Shown: positions 45,548-54,703 of the stretch, in pieces | Numbering within the stretch: the first letter of the stretch is position 1 | How the letters are laid out: each line of letters opens with the position of its first letter | NCBI GenBank assembly: GCA_964504865.1 | Contig: CAZDFS010000002.1 | Coordinates: 1-64,000 of the forward strand | From: Wenzhouxiangella sp964504865 | GTDB lineage: Bacteria; Pseudomonadota; Gammaproteobacteria; Xanthomonadales; Wenzhouxiangellaceae | Length of the DNA: 64,000 nt | Direction: 5' to 3' | Program-made: the position numbers and the translations under genes | The notes under the pieces: model-generated | What the model was told of the DNA's origin: nothing | Database searches by the model: none | What the model saw: only the letters and a program-made list of their open reading frames with translations

Positions 45548-46732
45548 TTACGGATCGAGCGCATCGGCTATCCGCTGAACCGCATCCTGCAGCGTGTCGA
45601 GGCTGCAGGCAAACGACAGGCGCAGATGGCCCGGTGCCCCGAAAGCCGTGCCTGGCACGGTCGCCACACCGCTTTTTTCCAGCAGCAGTTCGGCGAACTC
45701 CAGGTCATCTTTCAGGCCCAGGGAATCGATGGCCTCCCGGCAGTCGGCGAAGACGTAGAAACTACCCTGACCCGGGCTGCATCGGATCCCCGGCAGCTCA
45801 TCGAGTGCGGGGACCAGCCAGTCGTGGCGACGCTTGAATTCCTGCCGCATCGTTTCGACGCAGGCCTGATCGCCATTCAGCGCGGCCGTTGCGGCGGCCT
45901 GGGAAATCGAGCAGGGATTGGAGGTGCTCTGACCCTGGATCTTGCGCATTTCCTTGATCAGTTCAGCGGGCCCTGCCGCGTAGCCGATTCGCCAACCCGT
46001 CATCGCATAGGCCTTCGAGACGCCGTTGACGACGACGAGGCGCTCCTTGAGGGCGGGCGCAACCTGCGCCAGGCTCAGGAACGGTTCGTCGGCCCACCAG
46101 ATGTGTTCGTAGATATCGTCGGAGCAGATCAGGATCCGCGGGTGGTCGAGGAGCACTTCGGCCAGTTCGGTCAGCTGCTGCCGGCTGTAGGCTCGGCCCG
46201 TGGGATTGCTCGGAGAATTGAAGATCAGCAGGCGGGTTTGTTCGGTGATCGATGAGCGCAGCTGGGCAGCGGTGATACGGTAGTCGGTCTTCTCATCGGC
46301 GCTCAGGATAACGGGCGCCGCGCCGGCCAGGCGCACCATGTCGGGATAGGACACCCAGAAGGGGGCCGGGATGAGGGCTTCGTCGCCTTCGTCGAGCAGG
46401 GCCTGGAAGAGGTTGTAGATCGACTGCTTCGCGCCGGAGGAGACCAGGACCTCGCTGGCGCTGTAGTCGAGCTGCTGATCGCGCTGAAGCTTGGCGATGA
46501 TGGCCTGTTTGAGTTCCGCCGTGCCGTCGACGGCGGTGTAGCGGGTCTGCCCGGCATTGATCGCCTCGATGGCCGCTTCACGGATGTGGGCGGGCGTATC
46601 GAAATCGGGCTCGCCCATGCTCAGCGACAGCACGTCCCGGCCCTGGCTGCGGAGCTCGGCGGCTTTCATGCTCATGGCAATGGTGGCCGAGGGTTTGACT
46701 TGAGCGACGCGCGATGAAAACCGGATACTCAC
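45548..46732 (-). CDS. Pyridoxal-phosphate aminotransferase (class I, aspartate aminotransferase-like)
   Basis: A 394-residue fold-type I aminotransferase. The PLP lysine is in VVNGVSKAYAMTGWRIGYAA; other ligands are in FNSPSNPTGRAYSRQQL and ICSDDIYEHIWW. The terminal RLSFACS carries the substrate-carboxylate arginine. It belongs to the AspC/Ib subgroup, whose members may prefer aspartate or prephenate; the exact substrate is uncertain. It is divergent from uvrB, with 66 bases between. Confidence 0.92.
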   Translation of the reverse strand: MSIRFSSRVAQVKPSATIAMSMKAAELRSQGRDVLSLSMGEPDFDTPAHIREAAIEAINAGQTRYTAVDGTAELKQAIIAKLQRDQQLDYSASEVLVSSGAKQSIYNLFQALLDEGDEALIPAPFWVSYPDMVRLAGAAPVILSADEKTDYRITAAQLRSSITEQTRLLIFNSPSNPTGRAYSRQQLTELAEVLLDHPRILICSDDIYEHIWWADEPFLSLAQVAPALKERLVVVNGVSKAYAMTGWRIGYAAGPAELIKEMRKIQGQSTSNPCSISQAAATAALNGDQACVETMRQEFKRRHDWLVPALDELPGIRCSPGQGSFYVFADCREAIDSLGLKDDLEFAELLLEKSGVATVPGTAFGAPGHLRLSFACSLDTLQDAVQRIADALDP

Positions 46733-46798
46733 GGGGAAACTCCCTTTTCAGCGTTAGGATTGCACCTCGAATACGGTGCCAGTGGAGAGAATTATAGT

Positions 46799-48814
46799 AT
46801 GACGCGTCGGTTTCAGATGGCTTCCAGCTACAAGCCGGCAGGTGACCAGCCCGCCGCCATTGATGCCCTGGTCGACAGCCTGGCGGCGGGGCACCCTCAC
46901 CAGACCCTCCTGGGCGTCACCGGCTCGGGCAAGACCTTTACCATGGCCAACGTCATCGAACGGATTCAGCGGCCTGCGATCGTCATGGCCCCCAACAAGA
47001 CGCTGGCCGCTCAGCTCTACGGCGAGTTCAAGGCGTTCTTCCCGAACAACGCGGTCGAATATTTCGTCTCCTACTACGATTATTACCAGCCCGAGGCCTA
47101 CGTTCCGTCGACCGACACGTTCATTGAAAAGGATGCGTCGATCAACGAGCACATCGAGCAGATGCGCCTGTCCGCGACCAAGGCCCTGCTGGAGCGGCGT
47201 GATTCCCTGATCGTCGCGACGGTCTCGGCGATCTACGGTCTCGGCGACCCCAGCTCCTTCCTGAAGATGACCCTGCCGCTGAAGGTGGGCGAGCGGCTCA
47301 ATCAGCGCGAAATCCTCCGCCGTTTGGCCGAAATGCAGTATTCGCGCAATGATTTCGAGCTGCGCCGGGGCACCTATCGCGTTCGCGGTGAACTGATCGA
47401 TCTGTTTCCCGGCGACTCGGAGATGGAGGCCGTGCGCGTCGAGTTGTTCGACGACGAGATCGAGCGGATCAGCCACTTCGATCCGCTGACCGGCGAGATT
47501 CACGGCAAGGTCGACGAACTGACGATCTTTCCGAAAACCCATTACGTGACGCCGCGGCAGGTCGTGCTCGACGCGATCGAAGCCATCAAGGAGGAGCTCA
47601 GGCAGCGCCTCGACCAGCTCGAAGGCGCCGGTAAATTACTTGAAGCCCAGCGCATCAAACAGCGGACCCAGTTCGATATCGAGATGATGATGGAGCTTGG
47701 CTATTGCCAGGGGATCGAAAACTACTCACGCCACCTGACGGGACGCCAGCCGGGGGATCCACCGCCGACCCTGTTCGACTATCTTCCGAAGGACTCGATC
47801 CTTATCGCTGACGAGTCCCACGTGACCATTCCGCAGATCGGCGGCATGTACCGCGGTGACCGCGCGCGCAAGGAGACACTGGTCGAGTTCGGCTTTCGTC
47901 TTCCCTCGGCGATGGACAATCGCCCGCTGAAATTCGAGGAATTCGAGGAACGCGCGCCCCAGATGGTTCTCGTGTCGGCAACGCCGCGGCCCTGGGAGCT
48001 CGAGCGGTCGACCGTAGTGGCCGAGCAGGTCGTGCGGCCTACGGGCCTTATCGACCCCGAGGTCGAAGTACGACCCGTCGACAGTCAGGTCGACGATCTG
48101 CTCTCCGAGATTCAGGAGCGGGTCGGTTCCGGCGATCGCGTGCTCGTCACCACCCTGACCAAGCGGATGGCCGAGAATCTCACCGAGTACCTCGCCGAGC
48201 ATGACGTCCGCGTTCGCTACCTGCATTCGGATATCGACACGGTCGAGCGCGTCGAAATCATCCGCGACCTGCGCCTCGGCGTTTTCGACGTGCTCGTAGG
48301 AATCAATCTCCTGCGCGAAGGGCTCGATCTGCCGGAAGTCTCCCTCGTCGCCATTCTCGACGCGGACAAGGAGGGTTTCCTGCGCTCCGAAGGATCCCTG
48401 ATCCAGACCATTGGTCGCGCCGCCCGTAACGCCAACGGCAAGGCCATCCTCTACGCCGACCGGCGGACCGACTCCATGCGCCGGGCGCTCGAAGAGACCG
48501 ATCGGCGCCGGACCAAGCAGATCGAATTCAACAAGGCAAACGGCATCACGCCGCAGACCATCATCAAGAACATCGCCGACATCATGGCCGACGCCCACCA
48601 GGTGCCCGGCAAGAAGGGCTCGAAGCGCAAGGCGGCTGAGAAGCGCGGGCCGTATCAGGTCGAGCCGGTCTCCGTCGAAGAGGCCGCCAAGTCCATCGGC
48701 GAGCTGGAGAAGGCGATGTTCAAGGCCGCGGAGAATCTAGAGTTCGAGGAAGCGGCCCGCCTGCGCGATGAGATCCACCAGTTGCGCAACCAGGGCCTCG
48801 GCGTCGAGGCCTGA
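46799..48814 (+). CDS. uvrB: UvrABC system protein B
   Basis: A 671-residue helicase-like protein that verifies damage and holds UvrC in excision repair. It has GVTGSGKTFTMANVIE, the beta-hairpin region YFVSYYDYYQPEAYVPSTDT, the DESH motif (LIADESHVTIPQ), QTIGRAARNANGKAILY and a C-terminal UVR domain (LEFEEAARLRDEIHQLR). I start at 46799 (MTRRFQMASSYKPAGDQP) with a GGAGAG site; the frame continues upstream without homology. No SOS box is apparent in the short upstream region. Confidence 0.97.
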   Translation: MTRRFQMASSYKPAGDQPAAIDALVDSLAAGHPHQTLLGVTGSGKTFTMANVIERIQRPAIVMAPNKTLAAQLYGEFKAFFPNNAVEYFVSYYDYYQPEAYVPSTDTFIEKDASINEHIEQMRLSATKALLERRDSLIVATVSAIYGLGDPSSFLKMTLPLKVGERLNQREILRRLAEMQYSRNDFELRRGTYRVRGELIDLFPGDSEMEAVRVELFDDEIERISHFDPLTGEIHGKVDELTIFPKTHYVTPRQVVLDAIEAIKEELRQRLDQLEGAGKLLEAQRIKQRTQFDIEMMMELGYCQGIENYSRHLTGRQPGDPPPTLFDYLPKDSILIADESHVTIPQIGGMYRGDRARKETLVEFGFRLPSAMDNRPLKFEEFEERAPQMVLVSATPRPWELERSTVVAEQVVRPTGLIDPEVEVRPVDSQVDDLLSEIQERVGSGDRVLVTTLTKRMAENLTEYLAEHDVRVRYLHSDIDTVERVEIIRDLRLGVFDVLVGINLLREGLDLPEVSLVAILDADKEGFLRSEGSLIQTIGRAARNANGKAILYADRRTDSMRRALEETDRRRTKQIEFNKANGITPQTIIKNIADIMADAHQVPGKKGSKRKAAEKRGPYQVEPVSVEEAAKSIGELEKAMFKAAENLEFEEAARLRDEIHQLRNQGLGVEA

Positions 48815-48815
48815 A

Positions 48816-49652
48816 TCAGGCGCTCAGATGCCGGGCGTGATGTTCCAGGTGGTCGTCGATAAAGCTGGCAATGAAGTAGTAGCTGTGGTCGTAGGCGGCC
48901 TGAAAGCGCAGCGTCAGGTCAACCCCTGCAGTCGCACAGGCGGCCTGCAGCGCCTCCGGCAGGAGCTGCTTCTGGGCCAGAAAGTCATCGTTCTGGCCCT
49001 GATCGATCAGCAACGCCAAATCGCACCCCCCGCGCCGGATCAGCTCGACCGCGTCCCAGTCTTTCCAGGCGTTGACCTCGGGGCCGAGATAGTGGCCGAA
49101 GGCCTTCCGACCCCACGCACACTGGCTCGGATTGCAGATGGGCGCAAAGGCCGACACGGACCGATAGCGCTCGGGCTTTTTCAACGCGCAGATCAGCGCG
49201 CCGTGCCCTCCCATCGAATGACCGGCGATGGCTCGTCGCCCATCGAGGGCTAGCTCGGCCTCGATGCGTTCTGGCAGCTCCTCGGTGACGTAGTCGAACA
49301 TCCGGTAATGCTGTGACCAGGGCCGCTGGGTCGCGTTCACGTAGAACCCGGCGCCCGAGCCGAAATCCCAATCGTCGTGTTCGCCGGGCAGCTTTGTGCC
49401 GCGCGGGCTCGTGTCGGGGCAGATCAGCGCTAGACCGAGTTCAGCGGCCTTCTTCTGGGCGCCGGCCTTCTGCATGAAATTCTCGTCGGTGCAGGTGAGG
49501 CCGGAGAGCCACCAGAGGGCGGGTACGGCATGCTGCTCGGCCTGAGGCGGCAGATAGACGGCGAATTCCATCGGGCAGTCGAGCGTCCTGGACTGATGCC
49601 GATAGCGGCGGTGCCAGCCGCCAAAGCTGCGGTTCGAAGAGAGGATTTCCAT
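48816..49652 (-). CDS. fghA: S-formylglutathione hydrolase
   Basis: A 278-residue alpha/beta hydrolase (esterase D type) that hydrolyses S-formylglutathione to formate and glutathione. The nucleophile serine is in AGHSMGGHGALICALKKP and the histidine in AYDHSYYFIASF. The family N-terminus is MEILSSNRSFGGWHRRYRHQ, so I prefer the ATG at 49652, although ATGs at 49661 and 49664 lie immediately before it and next to the adhC stop. It forms an operon with adhC and converges with uvrB one base apart. Confidence 0.93.
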   Translation of the reverse strand: MEILSSNRSFGGWHRRYRHQSRTLDCPMEFAVYLPPQAEQHAVPALWWLSGLTCTDENFMQKAGAQKKAAELGLALICPDTSPRGTKLPGEHDDWDFGSGAGFYVNATQRPWSQHYRMFDYVTEELPERIEAELALDGRRAIAGHSMGGHGALICALKKPERYRSVSAFAPICNPSQCAWGRKAFGHYLGPEVNAWKDWDAVELIRRGGCDLALLIDQGQNDDFLAQKQLLPEALQAACATAGVDLTLRFQAAYDHSYYFIASFIDDHLEHHARHLSA

Positions 49653-49668
49653 GGAAGCCATCATGAAA

Positions 49669-50787
49669 TCAGGTCGAGGGGAAATGCAGAACGGTCCGGA
49701 TACTCTCGCCGGCATGGAGCAGATCGAAGGCCTCGTTGATGCGCTCGAAGTCCATCGTGTGGGTAATGAACTCATCGATCTTCAGCTGTCCGTCCATGTA
49801 GCGCTGAACGTAGTCAGGCAGCTCGGTCCGGCCCTTGACGCCACCGAAGGCAGAGCCTCGCCAGACCCGCCCGGTGACGAGCTGGAAGGGGCGGGTGCTG
49901 ATCTCCTCCCCCGCGCCAGCCACGCCGATGATGATCGACTCCCCCCAGCCCTTGTGGCAGCACTCCAGCGCGGACCGCATGACCTCCACGTTGCCGATGC
50001 ACTCGAAGGAATAATCCACGCCGCCGTCGGTCAGATCGACGATGACTTCCTGGATCGATGCGGAATAGTCCTTCGGGTTGACCGTATCCGTGGCGCCGAA
50101 CTGTCTGGCCAGTTCGAACTTGTCGGGGTTGATGTCGATCGCGATGATGCGCTCGGCCCCGGCCATGACGGCACCCTGAATCACCGCCAGTCCGATGGCC
50201 CCGAGGCCGAATACGGCGACGGTAGAGCCGGCTTCGACCCTGGCGGTGTTCAGCACGGCGCCGATTCCCGTCGTCACGCCACAGCCAAGCAGGCAGATCT
50301 TGTCCAGTGGCGCGCTTTTCGAGACCCTGGCGAGGGAGACCTCGGGCAACACGGTGAACTGACTGAAGGTCGAGGTCCCCATGTAGTGATGCAGCAGCCT
50401 GCCATTGGACGAGAAGCGTGATGACCCGTCGGGCATGACCCCGCGGCCCTGGGTGGCGCGAACGGCCTGGCACAGGTTGGTCTTGCCGGACGTGCAGAAC
50501 CTGCAGGTCTTGCACTCGGCGGTGTAGAGGGGGATGACATGGTCGCCAACGCTGACGCTGCTGACGCCGGGGCCGACTTCCCGCACGATCCCCGCGCCTT
50601 CATGGCCGAGAACGGCCGGGAAGAGACCCTCTGGGTCGGCGCCGGACAGGGTATAGGCATCCGTATGGCACACGCTGGTCGCGACAATCTCGACCAGGAC
50701 TTCACCGTCCTTCGGGCCCTCGACATCGATCGCCGTCAGTTCCAGCGCTTTTCTGGGCTCGAAGGCGACAGCGGCAAGTGACTTCAT
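49669..50787 (-). CDS. adhC: S-(hydroxymethyl)glutathione dehydrogenase (class III alcohol dehydrogenase)
   Basis: A 372-residue zinc enzyme (also called FrmA) oxidising the formaldehyde-glutathione adduct with NAD. The catalytic zinc ligands are in ATSVCHTDAYTLSG and AVLGHEGAGIV; the structural zinc cysteines are in CKTCRFCTSGKTNLC; the nucleotide motif is VAVFGLGAIGLAVIQGA. The upstream region shows no FrmR gene. It is followed directly by fghA, the next step of the pathway. Confidence 0.95.
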   Translation of the reverse strand: MKSLAAVAFEPRKALELTAIDVEGPKDGEVLVEIVATSVCHTDAYTLSGADPEGLFPAVLGHEGAGIVREVGPGVSSVSVGDHVIPLYTAECKTCRFCTSGKTNLCQAVRATQGRGVMPDGSSRFSSNGRLLHHYMGTSTFSQFTVLPEVSLARVSKSAPLDKICLLGCGVTTGIGAVLNTARVEAGSTVAVFGLGAIGLAVIQGAVMAGAERIIAIDINPDKFELARQFGATDTVNPKDYSASIQEVIVDLTDGGVDYSFECIGNVEVMRSALECCHKGWGESIIIGVAGAGEEISTRPFQLVTGRVWRGSAFGGVKGRTELPDYVQRYMDGQLKIDEFITHTMDFERINEAFDLLHAGESIRTVLHFPST

Positions 50788-50853
50788 GAAGAGGCTCCGT
50801 GGCGTGGTAGGGGAGAGAGTCTAGCTCAGTCTCGAGCGGCAGGCTGGATCACA

Positions 50854-51777
50854 TCAATACCCGAGCGCGCGATCGACCTCGCCGAGGGGAGGGCGGCCCG
50901 CTCTGACGCGGCGGTAACTCTCGACCAGCAGGGAAGCAACCTCCGCATCCCGGCTCAGGGCGGCGCAATGGGGGCTGATACTGATGGCGCCATGGCGCCA
51001 GAAGGGATGGTCCTGGGGCAGCGGCTCCTCCTCGAAGACATCGAGAACCGCGTGACCGGGTCGGCCCTGATCAAGGGCGCGGAGCAGATCGTCTTCCACG
51101 AGATGCCGACCGCGACCGGCGTTGATCAGGACCGAGCCCGCGGGCATGGCCGCAAACAGATTCTGATCGAGAATCCCCACCGTGGCGGGCGTCAGGGGCA
51201 ACAAGCAGATCAGATAATCCGCGCGCCGGGCGACCTCGGTCAGGCCCGAAGCGCCACTGTGAATCGATACGCCGTCGACCGGCGTTCCTCGGCGGTTCCA
51301 GCCCAGGATTTCGAAGCCCAAGGCATCGAGGCTCTTGATCAGGGGAGCGGTGACGGCACCGGTCCCGAGCAGCCCGATTCGGGGCGATCGCTGGGGTGAC
51401 CAGGGCTGCCATCGTTGCTCGCTCTGCTGTCGCGCGAAGCGCTTCAGTTCGAACCAATGGCTCGTGACCTGCGCCATCACCCAACCCGCCATGTCCCGGG
51501 CCAGATGCGGGCCGCTCAGACGGCCCAGGGGCAGGTCGGGGGGCAGCGACGGGTCGGCGATGAGTCCGTCGACGCCGGCGCCGAAGGAGGTGGCCGCCTT
51601 GAGGGACGGCAGGCCGGCCACAGCGCCCGGCGGGGGGTTCCAGCAGACGGCAAAATCGACCTGGTCGGGGCGCTTCAGATCAGGCCAGACGTCGATCTCG
51701 AGGGTGGGTTCGAGCTTCCTGATCTCTGCGATCAGTCCGCTCAAGTCCCTGCCGGGAGCAATCACCGCGATTGACAT
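50854..51777 (-). CDS. 2-hydroxyacid dehydrogenase, glyoxylate/hydroxypyruvate reductase A-like
   Basis: A 307-residue D-2-hydroxyacid dehydrogenase of the GhrA type. It has the nucleotide-binding segment RIGLLGTGAVTAPLIKSLDA, the NAD motif LINAGRGRHLVEDDLLRAL and the catalytic pair region LDVFEEEPLPQDHPFWRH. It would reduce glyoxylate or hydroxypyruvate. The ATG at 51777 (MSIAVIAPGRDL) is preferred; an in-frame ATG five codons earlier is possible. It is transcribed in the same direction as adhC and the amidohydrolase operon. Confidence 0.9.
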   Translation of the reverse strand: MSIAVIAPGRDLSGLIAEIRKLEPTLEIDVWPDLKRPDQVDFAVCWNPPPGAVAGLPSLKAATSFGAGVDGLIADPSLPPDLPLGRLSGPHLARDMAGWVMAQVTSHWFELKRFARQQSEQRWQPWSPQRSPRIGLLGTGAVTAPLIKSLDALGFEILGWNRRGTPVDGVSIHSGASGLTEVARRADYLICLLPLTPATVGILDQNLFAAMPAGSVLINAGRGRHLVEDDLLRALDQGRPGHAVLDVFEEEPLPQDHPFWRHGAISISPHCAALSRDAEVASLLVESYRRVRAGRPPLGEVDRALGY

Positions 51778-51800
51778 TCGGCGCCTCCACAATAAGACAC

Positions 51801-51837
51801 ATCGTGGCGGCCTGCCCGGGAGGCAGGCCGCCGCGAT
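51801..51837 (-). terminator. Long GC hairpin between the amidohydrolase operon and the GhrA-like gene
   Basis: ATCGTGGCGGCCTGCC and GGCAGGCCGCCGCGAT pair over 16 positions with one T-G wobble and a five-base loop. It lies 13 bases after the last amidohydrolase stop, on the transcript's 3' side. There is no run of T after it in the leftward direction, so it may act as a transcript 3'-end stabiliser or a weak terminator. Confidence 0.55.
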
Positions 51838-51849
51838 GGTGGGGAGCGT

Positions 51850-53139
51850 CTAACGTGACTGGACCTCGGCATTCCGCTCGCGATAGCGCGGGTAGAGGCT
51901 GCGGCCGTGGTCCCGGCTGAGATCGTACTCCTCGCCGTCGATCCAGACCCGCTCGATCAGCGTCATCGGCTCGAGCGCATCGCCGGTCGCGGCGAACAGG
52001 CTGGCGCGCTTGCCGACTTCGATCGAGCCGAGCTCGTCGCCAACACCGAGAATCTCGGCAGGCCAGAGGGTGACCGACTTCAGCGCATCGGCCTTGGCGA
52101 GGCCATGAGCAGCGGCCGTTCCGGCCTGGAAGGGCAGGTTGCGAGCGTTGGCCACGTCCATGCCGCTGCCGGCATCGGCGATCGCAAAACGCACGCCGGC
52201 GTCGGCCAGACGAGCCGGTGCGACGAAGGCCATGTCGTAAGCCTCCCAGCGCCGGGTCGGCATGGCGTAGACGTTGCGCAGGATCACCGGGATGTTGTCC
52301 CGCGCCAGTCGCTCGGCGAGATACTGCACGTCGGGGTTGGCCATCAGCACCACGTTGTCGAAGCCCTGGTCCTCGGCCCAGTCGAGCGCTGCCTCCATGA
52401 CGTCATAGCGATTGGCGCGGAGATAGAGCGCCTGCTCGCCGGCGAGGAGGGGGGCCAGCGCTTCGAGCTGATCGTTCCGGGGCGGCGCTGGCGCGTCGCC
52501 GGCCGCAGCCGCGGCCATCGCGTCGCGGTGGTGCCGAGCCAGGTCGAGGATCCGATTGATGGTCTTCAGATCGTCGTTGTTTTCATCATCGACGGCCGCC
52601 GTGGGGAAGTCCAGGTGCATGCCGACGGGCGTGCGAATCACCATTTCCTCCCAGCTCCAGCCGTCCAGATTGACAACGGCCGAGGTGCCCTGGATGAGGC
52701 CGCCGTTCGGCATGATGTGCGCCGTCAGAACGCCGCCAGCGATGGTGGTCGGCAGGATGTAGGAGTCGTGATTGATCGCGACTTCAGCGCGCACAGCGGC
52801 ATTGATCGATCCCATCTCGCTCGTGTCGACGGTGCCGGCAACGCTGCTGATTTCCGTCAGGCCGAGCTGGGTGGCGGGGTGGACGAAGCCAGGGTAGAGG
52901 TGAAGTCCATCGAGGTCGATGACCTCCGCCCCATCGGCCCACTCGAGGTCGCTGCCGACGGCGGCGATGCGGCCGTCTTCGATGATCACCGAAGCGTTTT
53001 CAATCGCGTCGCTGCTGACCGGATGGACCGTCGCGCCGGTCAGTACCAGCGTGTCTGCCCAGGCGGAGGTGCCCGGGATCATCGCCATTGCCAGAAGCAG
53101 CAAGACGGGCTTGAGTGCGTTCACTTTGCTTGAATTCAT
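51850..53139 (-). CDS. Amidohydrolase-fold protein, metal ligands apparently lost
   Basis: A 429-residue exported protein (signal peptide VLLLLAMAMIPGTSAWA) of the imidazolonepropionase-like amidohydrolase family. The first-strand motif, normally xPGxIDxHxH, reads YPGFVHPATQLGLTEI, so the HxH metal pair is absent; the later histidine and aspartate positions also appear changed (LRANRYD, MANPDVQ, IADAGSG). The C-terminal beta strand SIEVGKRASLFAATGDALEP is normal. The ATG at 53139 (MNSSKVNALKP) follows the previous gene by seven bases. It may be a non-catalytic partner of the middle gene of the operon. Confidence 0.85.
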   Translation of the reverse strand: MNSSKVNALKPVLLLLAMAMIPGTSAWADTLVLTGATVHPVSSDAIENASVIIEDGRIAAVGSDLEWADGAEVIDLDGLHLYPGFVHPATQLGLTEISSVAGTVDTSEMGSINAAVRAEVAINHDSYILPTTIAGGVLTAHIMPNGGLIQGTSAVVNLDGWSWEEMVIRTPVGMHLDFPTAAVDDENNDDLKTINRILDLARHHRDAMAAAAAGDAPAPPRNDQLEALAPLLAGEQALYLRANRYDVMEAALDWAEDQGFDNVVLMANPDVQYLAERLARDNIPVILRNVYAMPTRRWEAYDMAFVAPARLADAGVRFAIADAGSGMDVANARNLPFQAGTAAAHGLAKADALKSVTLWPAEILGVGDELGSIEVGKRASLFAATGDALEPMTLIERVWIDGEEYDLSRDHGRSLYPRYRERNAEVQSR

Positions 53140-53146
53140 CGTGGGC

Positions 53147-54703
53147 TCACTCGAAATGGAAGAGACAGTAGTCGTCATGGGAGAGCTCCGAGCTTCGGTA
53201 GCCCACCAGGTGCGCCGCGAAGCCGTGAAGATGGGTGTGCTGTGGCATGCCACTGGTCAGATGGGCGGCGAAGCTGCGCAGGCCCGGTGTTTCGGGCTCG
53301 CTTGCTTCAGCGGGGCTGTCGCCGTCGCCGTCGCCGCCGGATTCCTCGTCGGCCTCGAGGACCAGGGCCATCAGCTCCTGACGCTCCTGCTCCAGGGCAT
53401 CGCGCATGCGCTGATCGGCTTCCCGATCGAAGTAGCGGCGACCGTCGACCCAGGTCTGTTCGACTCGTGAGTACACGGACAGGGGGTGGCCGTTCCAGAC
53501 GACGAGATCGGCGTCCTTGCCCTCGACGAGGCTGCCCGTGCGATCGTCGATACGCAATTGCGCCGCCGGATAGAGGGTGATCATCTTCAGGGCCTCGTGC
53601 TCATCGACCTGGCCGTAGCGAACCGCTTTGGCCGCCTCGAGGTTCATCCGGCGCGCAAGTTCGGGATTATCGGAATGCAGACCCGTCAGTACGCCGGACT
53701 GGTGCATCAGAGCGGGGTTGAAGGCAATCGCATCGCGGGCCTCGTATTTGAAGGCGTACCAGTCGATGAAGCTCGAGCCGCCGACGCCGTGCTCGGCCAT
53801 CCTTGGCGCGATCTTGTAGCCCTCGAGGACGTGCTGGAAGGTGCCGATCTTGACGCCGAAGTCTTCCGCCAGCTCCATCAGGGCCAGCATTTCATCGGCG
53901 CGATAGGCGTGGGAGTGGATATCGCGCTCGCCGCTCAGGATTTCGGCGATCGCCTGCATCTCGTGGTTCGGCCTCGGCAGGACCGTGTCCCGGGCCGAGC
54001 GGCCCGTCGGCGCCTCGTCCATGGCCGTTTGATAGTCGGCCGCACTCTGGAATTTTTCCCGGATGATCTGGGCAACGCCCTGCCGGGTCCTGGGATAGCG
54101 CGGCGTGTCGTTGCTCCAGTTGCTCTGCTTGGGGTTTTCCCCCAGCGCGAACTTGATGCCGGGCTTCGCGCTGTCGATCACCAGCTCATCGGGTTCGTCA
54201 CCCCAGCGGAGCTTGATCACTGACATCTGGCCGCCGATCGCGTTGGCCGAACCATGCAGGAGGTTGATGGCCGTGACGCCGCCGGCCAGCTGGCGATAGA
54301 TGTTGATCGACTCCGGATCGATGACGTCGCGGATGCGGACGTCTGCGGTGCTGATGCGCGAGGCCTCGTTGACGCCGCCCAGGATAGCCGCGTGCGAGTG
54401 GGCATCGATGATGCCCGGGGTGATGTGATGGCCCGTGGCATCGACTTCGATCGCATCACGAGGCGCTCGTAGAGCATCACCGATCGAATCGATTTTCCCG
54501 TCGCGGACGAGCACGTCGACATTTTCGAGAATGCCGGCGTCGTCGGCAGTCCAGACGGTGGCGTTACGGAACACCACCGCGTCGGCCTGCTCGGGCTTCG
54601 GGCTGTTCCAGGCTTCGATGTCGGGCGTCCACTGGGCCTGCCCGTGGCCGCTGATCAGGGCGAGGGAGGCGACAAGGGTGACTAGGGTGAAGTGTCTGAT
54701 CAT
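53147..54703 (-). CDS. Metal-dependent amidohydrolase (imidazolonepropionase-like), exported
   Basis: A 518-residue exported amidohydrolase with signal peptide (LVTLVASLALISGHGQA). Metal-ligand positions are all present: HSH in GIIDAHSHAAILGGVNE, a third histidine in DIHSHAYRADEM, a fourth in GTFQHVLEGY and the aspartate in GLHSDNPELARR. It should therefore be a hydrolase acting on cyclic amides or peptides in the periplasm. The C-terminal 70 residues are odd: a Gly/Asp/Glu-rich linker and a histidine-rich tail (SGMPQHTHLHGFAAHL). Its start overlaps the stop of the previous gene by one base. Confidence 0.9.
   Translation of the reverse strand: MIRHFTLVTLVASLALISGHGQAQWTPDIEAWNSPKPEQADAVVFRNATVWTADDAGILENVDVLVRDGKIDSIGDALRAPRDAIEVDATGHHITPGIIDAHSHAAILGGVNEASRISTADVRIRDVIDPESINIYRQLAGGVTAINLLHGSANAIGGQMSVIKLRWGDEPDELVIDSAKPGIKFALGENPKQSNWSNDTPRYPRTRQGVAQIIREKFQSAADYQTAMDEAPTGRSARDTVLPRPNHEMQAIAEILSGERDIHSHAYRADEMLALMELAEDFGVKIGTFQHVLEGYKIAPRMAEHGVGGSSFIDWYAFKYEARDAIAFNPALMHQSGVLTGLHSDNPELARRMNLEAAKAVRYGQVDEHEALKMITLYPAAQLRIDDRTGSLVEGKDADLVVWNGHPLSVYSRVEQTWVDGRRYFDREADQRMRDALEQERQELMALVLEADEESGGDGDGDSPAEASEPETPGLRSFAAHLTSGMPQHTHLHGFAAHLVGYRSSELSHDDYCLFHFE

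Noticed and set aside
46733..46798. LexA (SOS) box in front of uvrB, and likewise in front of uvrA
   Set aside because: No palindrome matching the E. coli or Xanthomonas LexA consensus was found in either upstream region.
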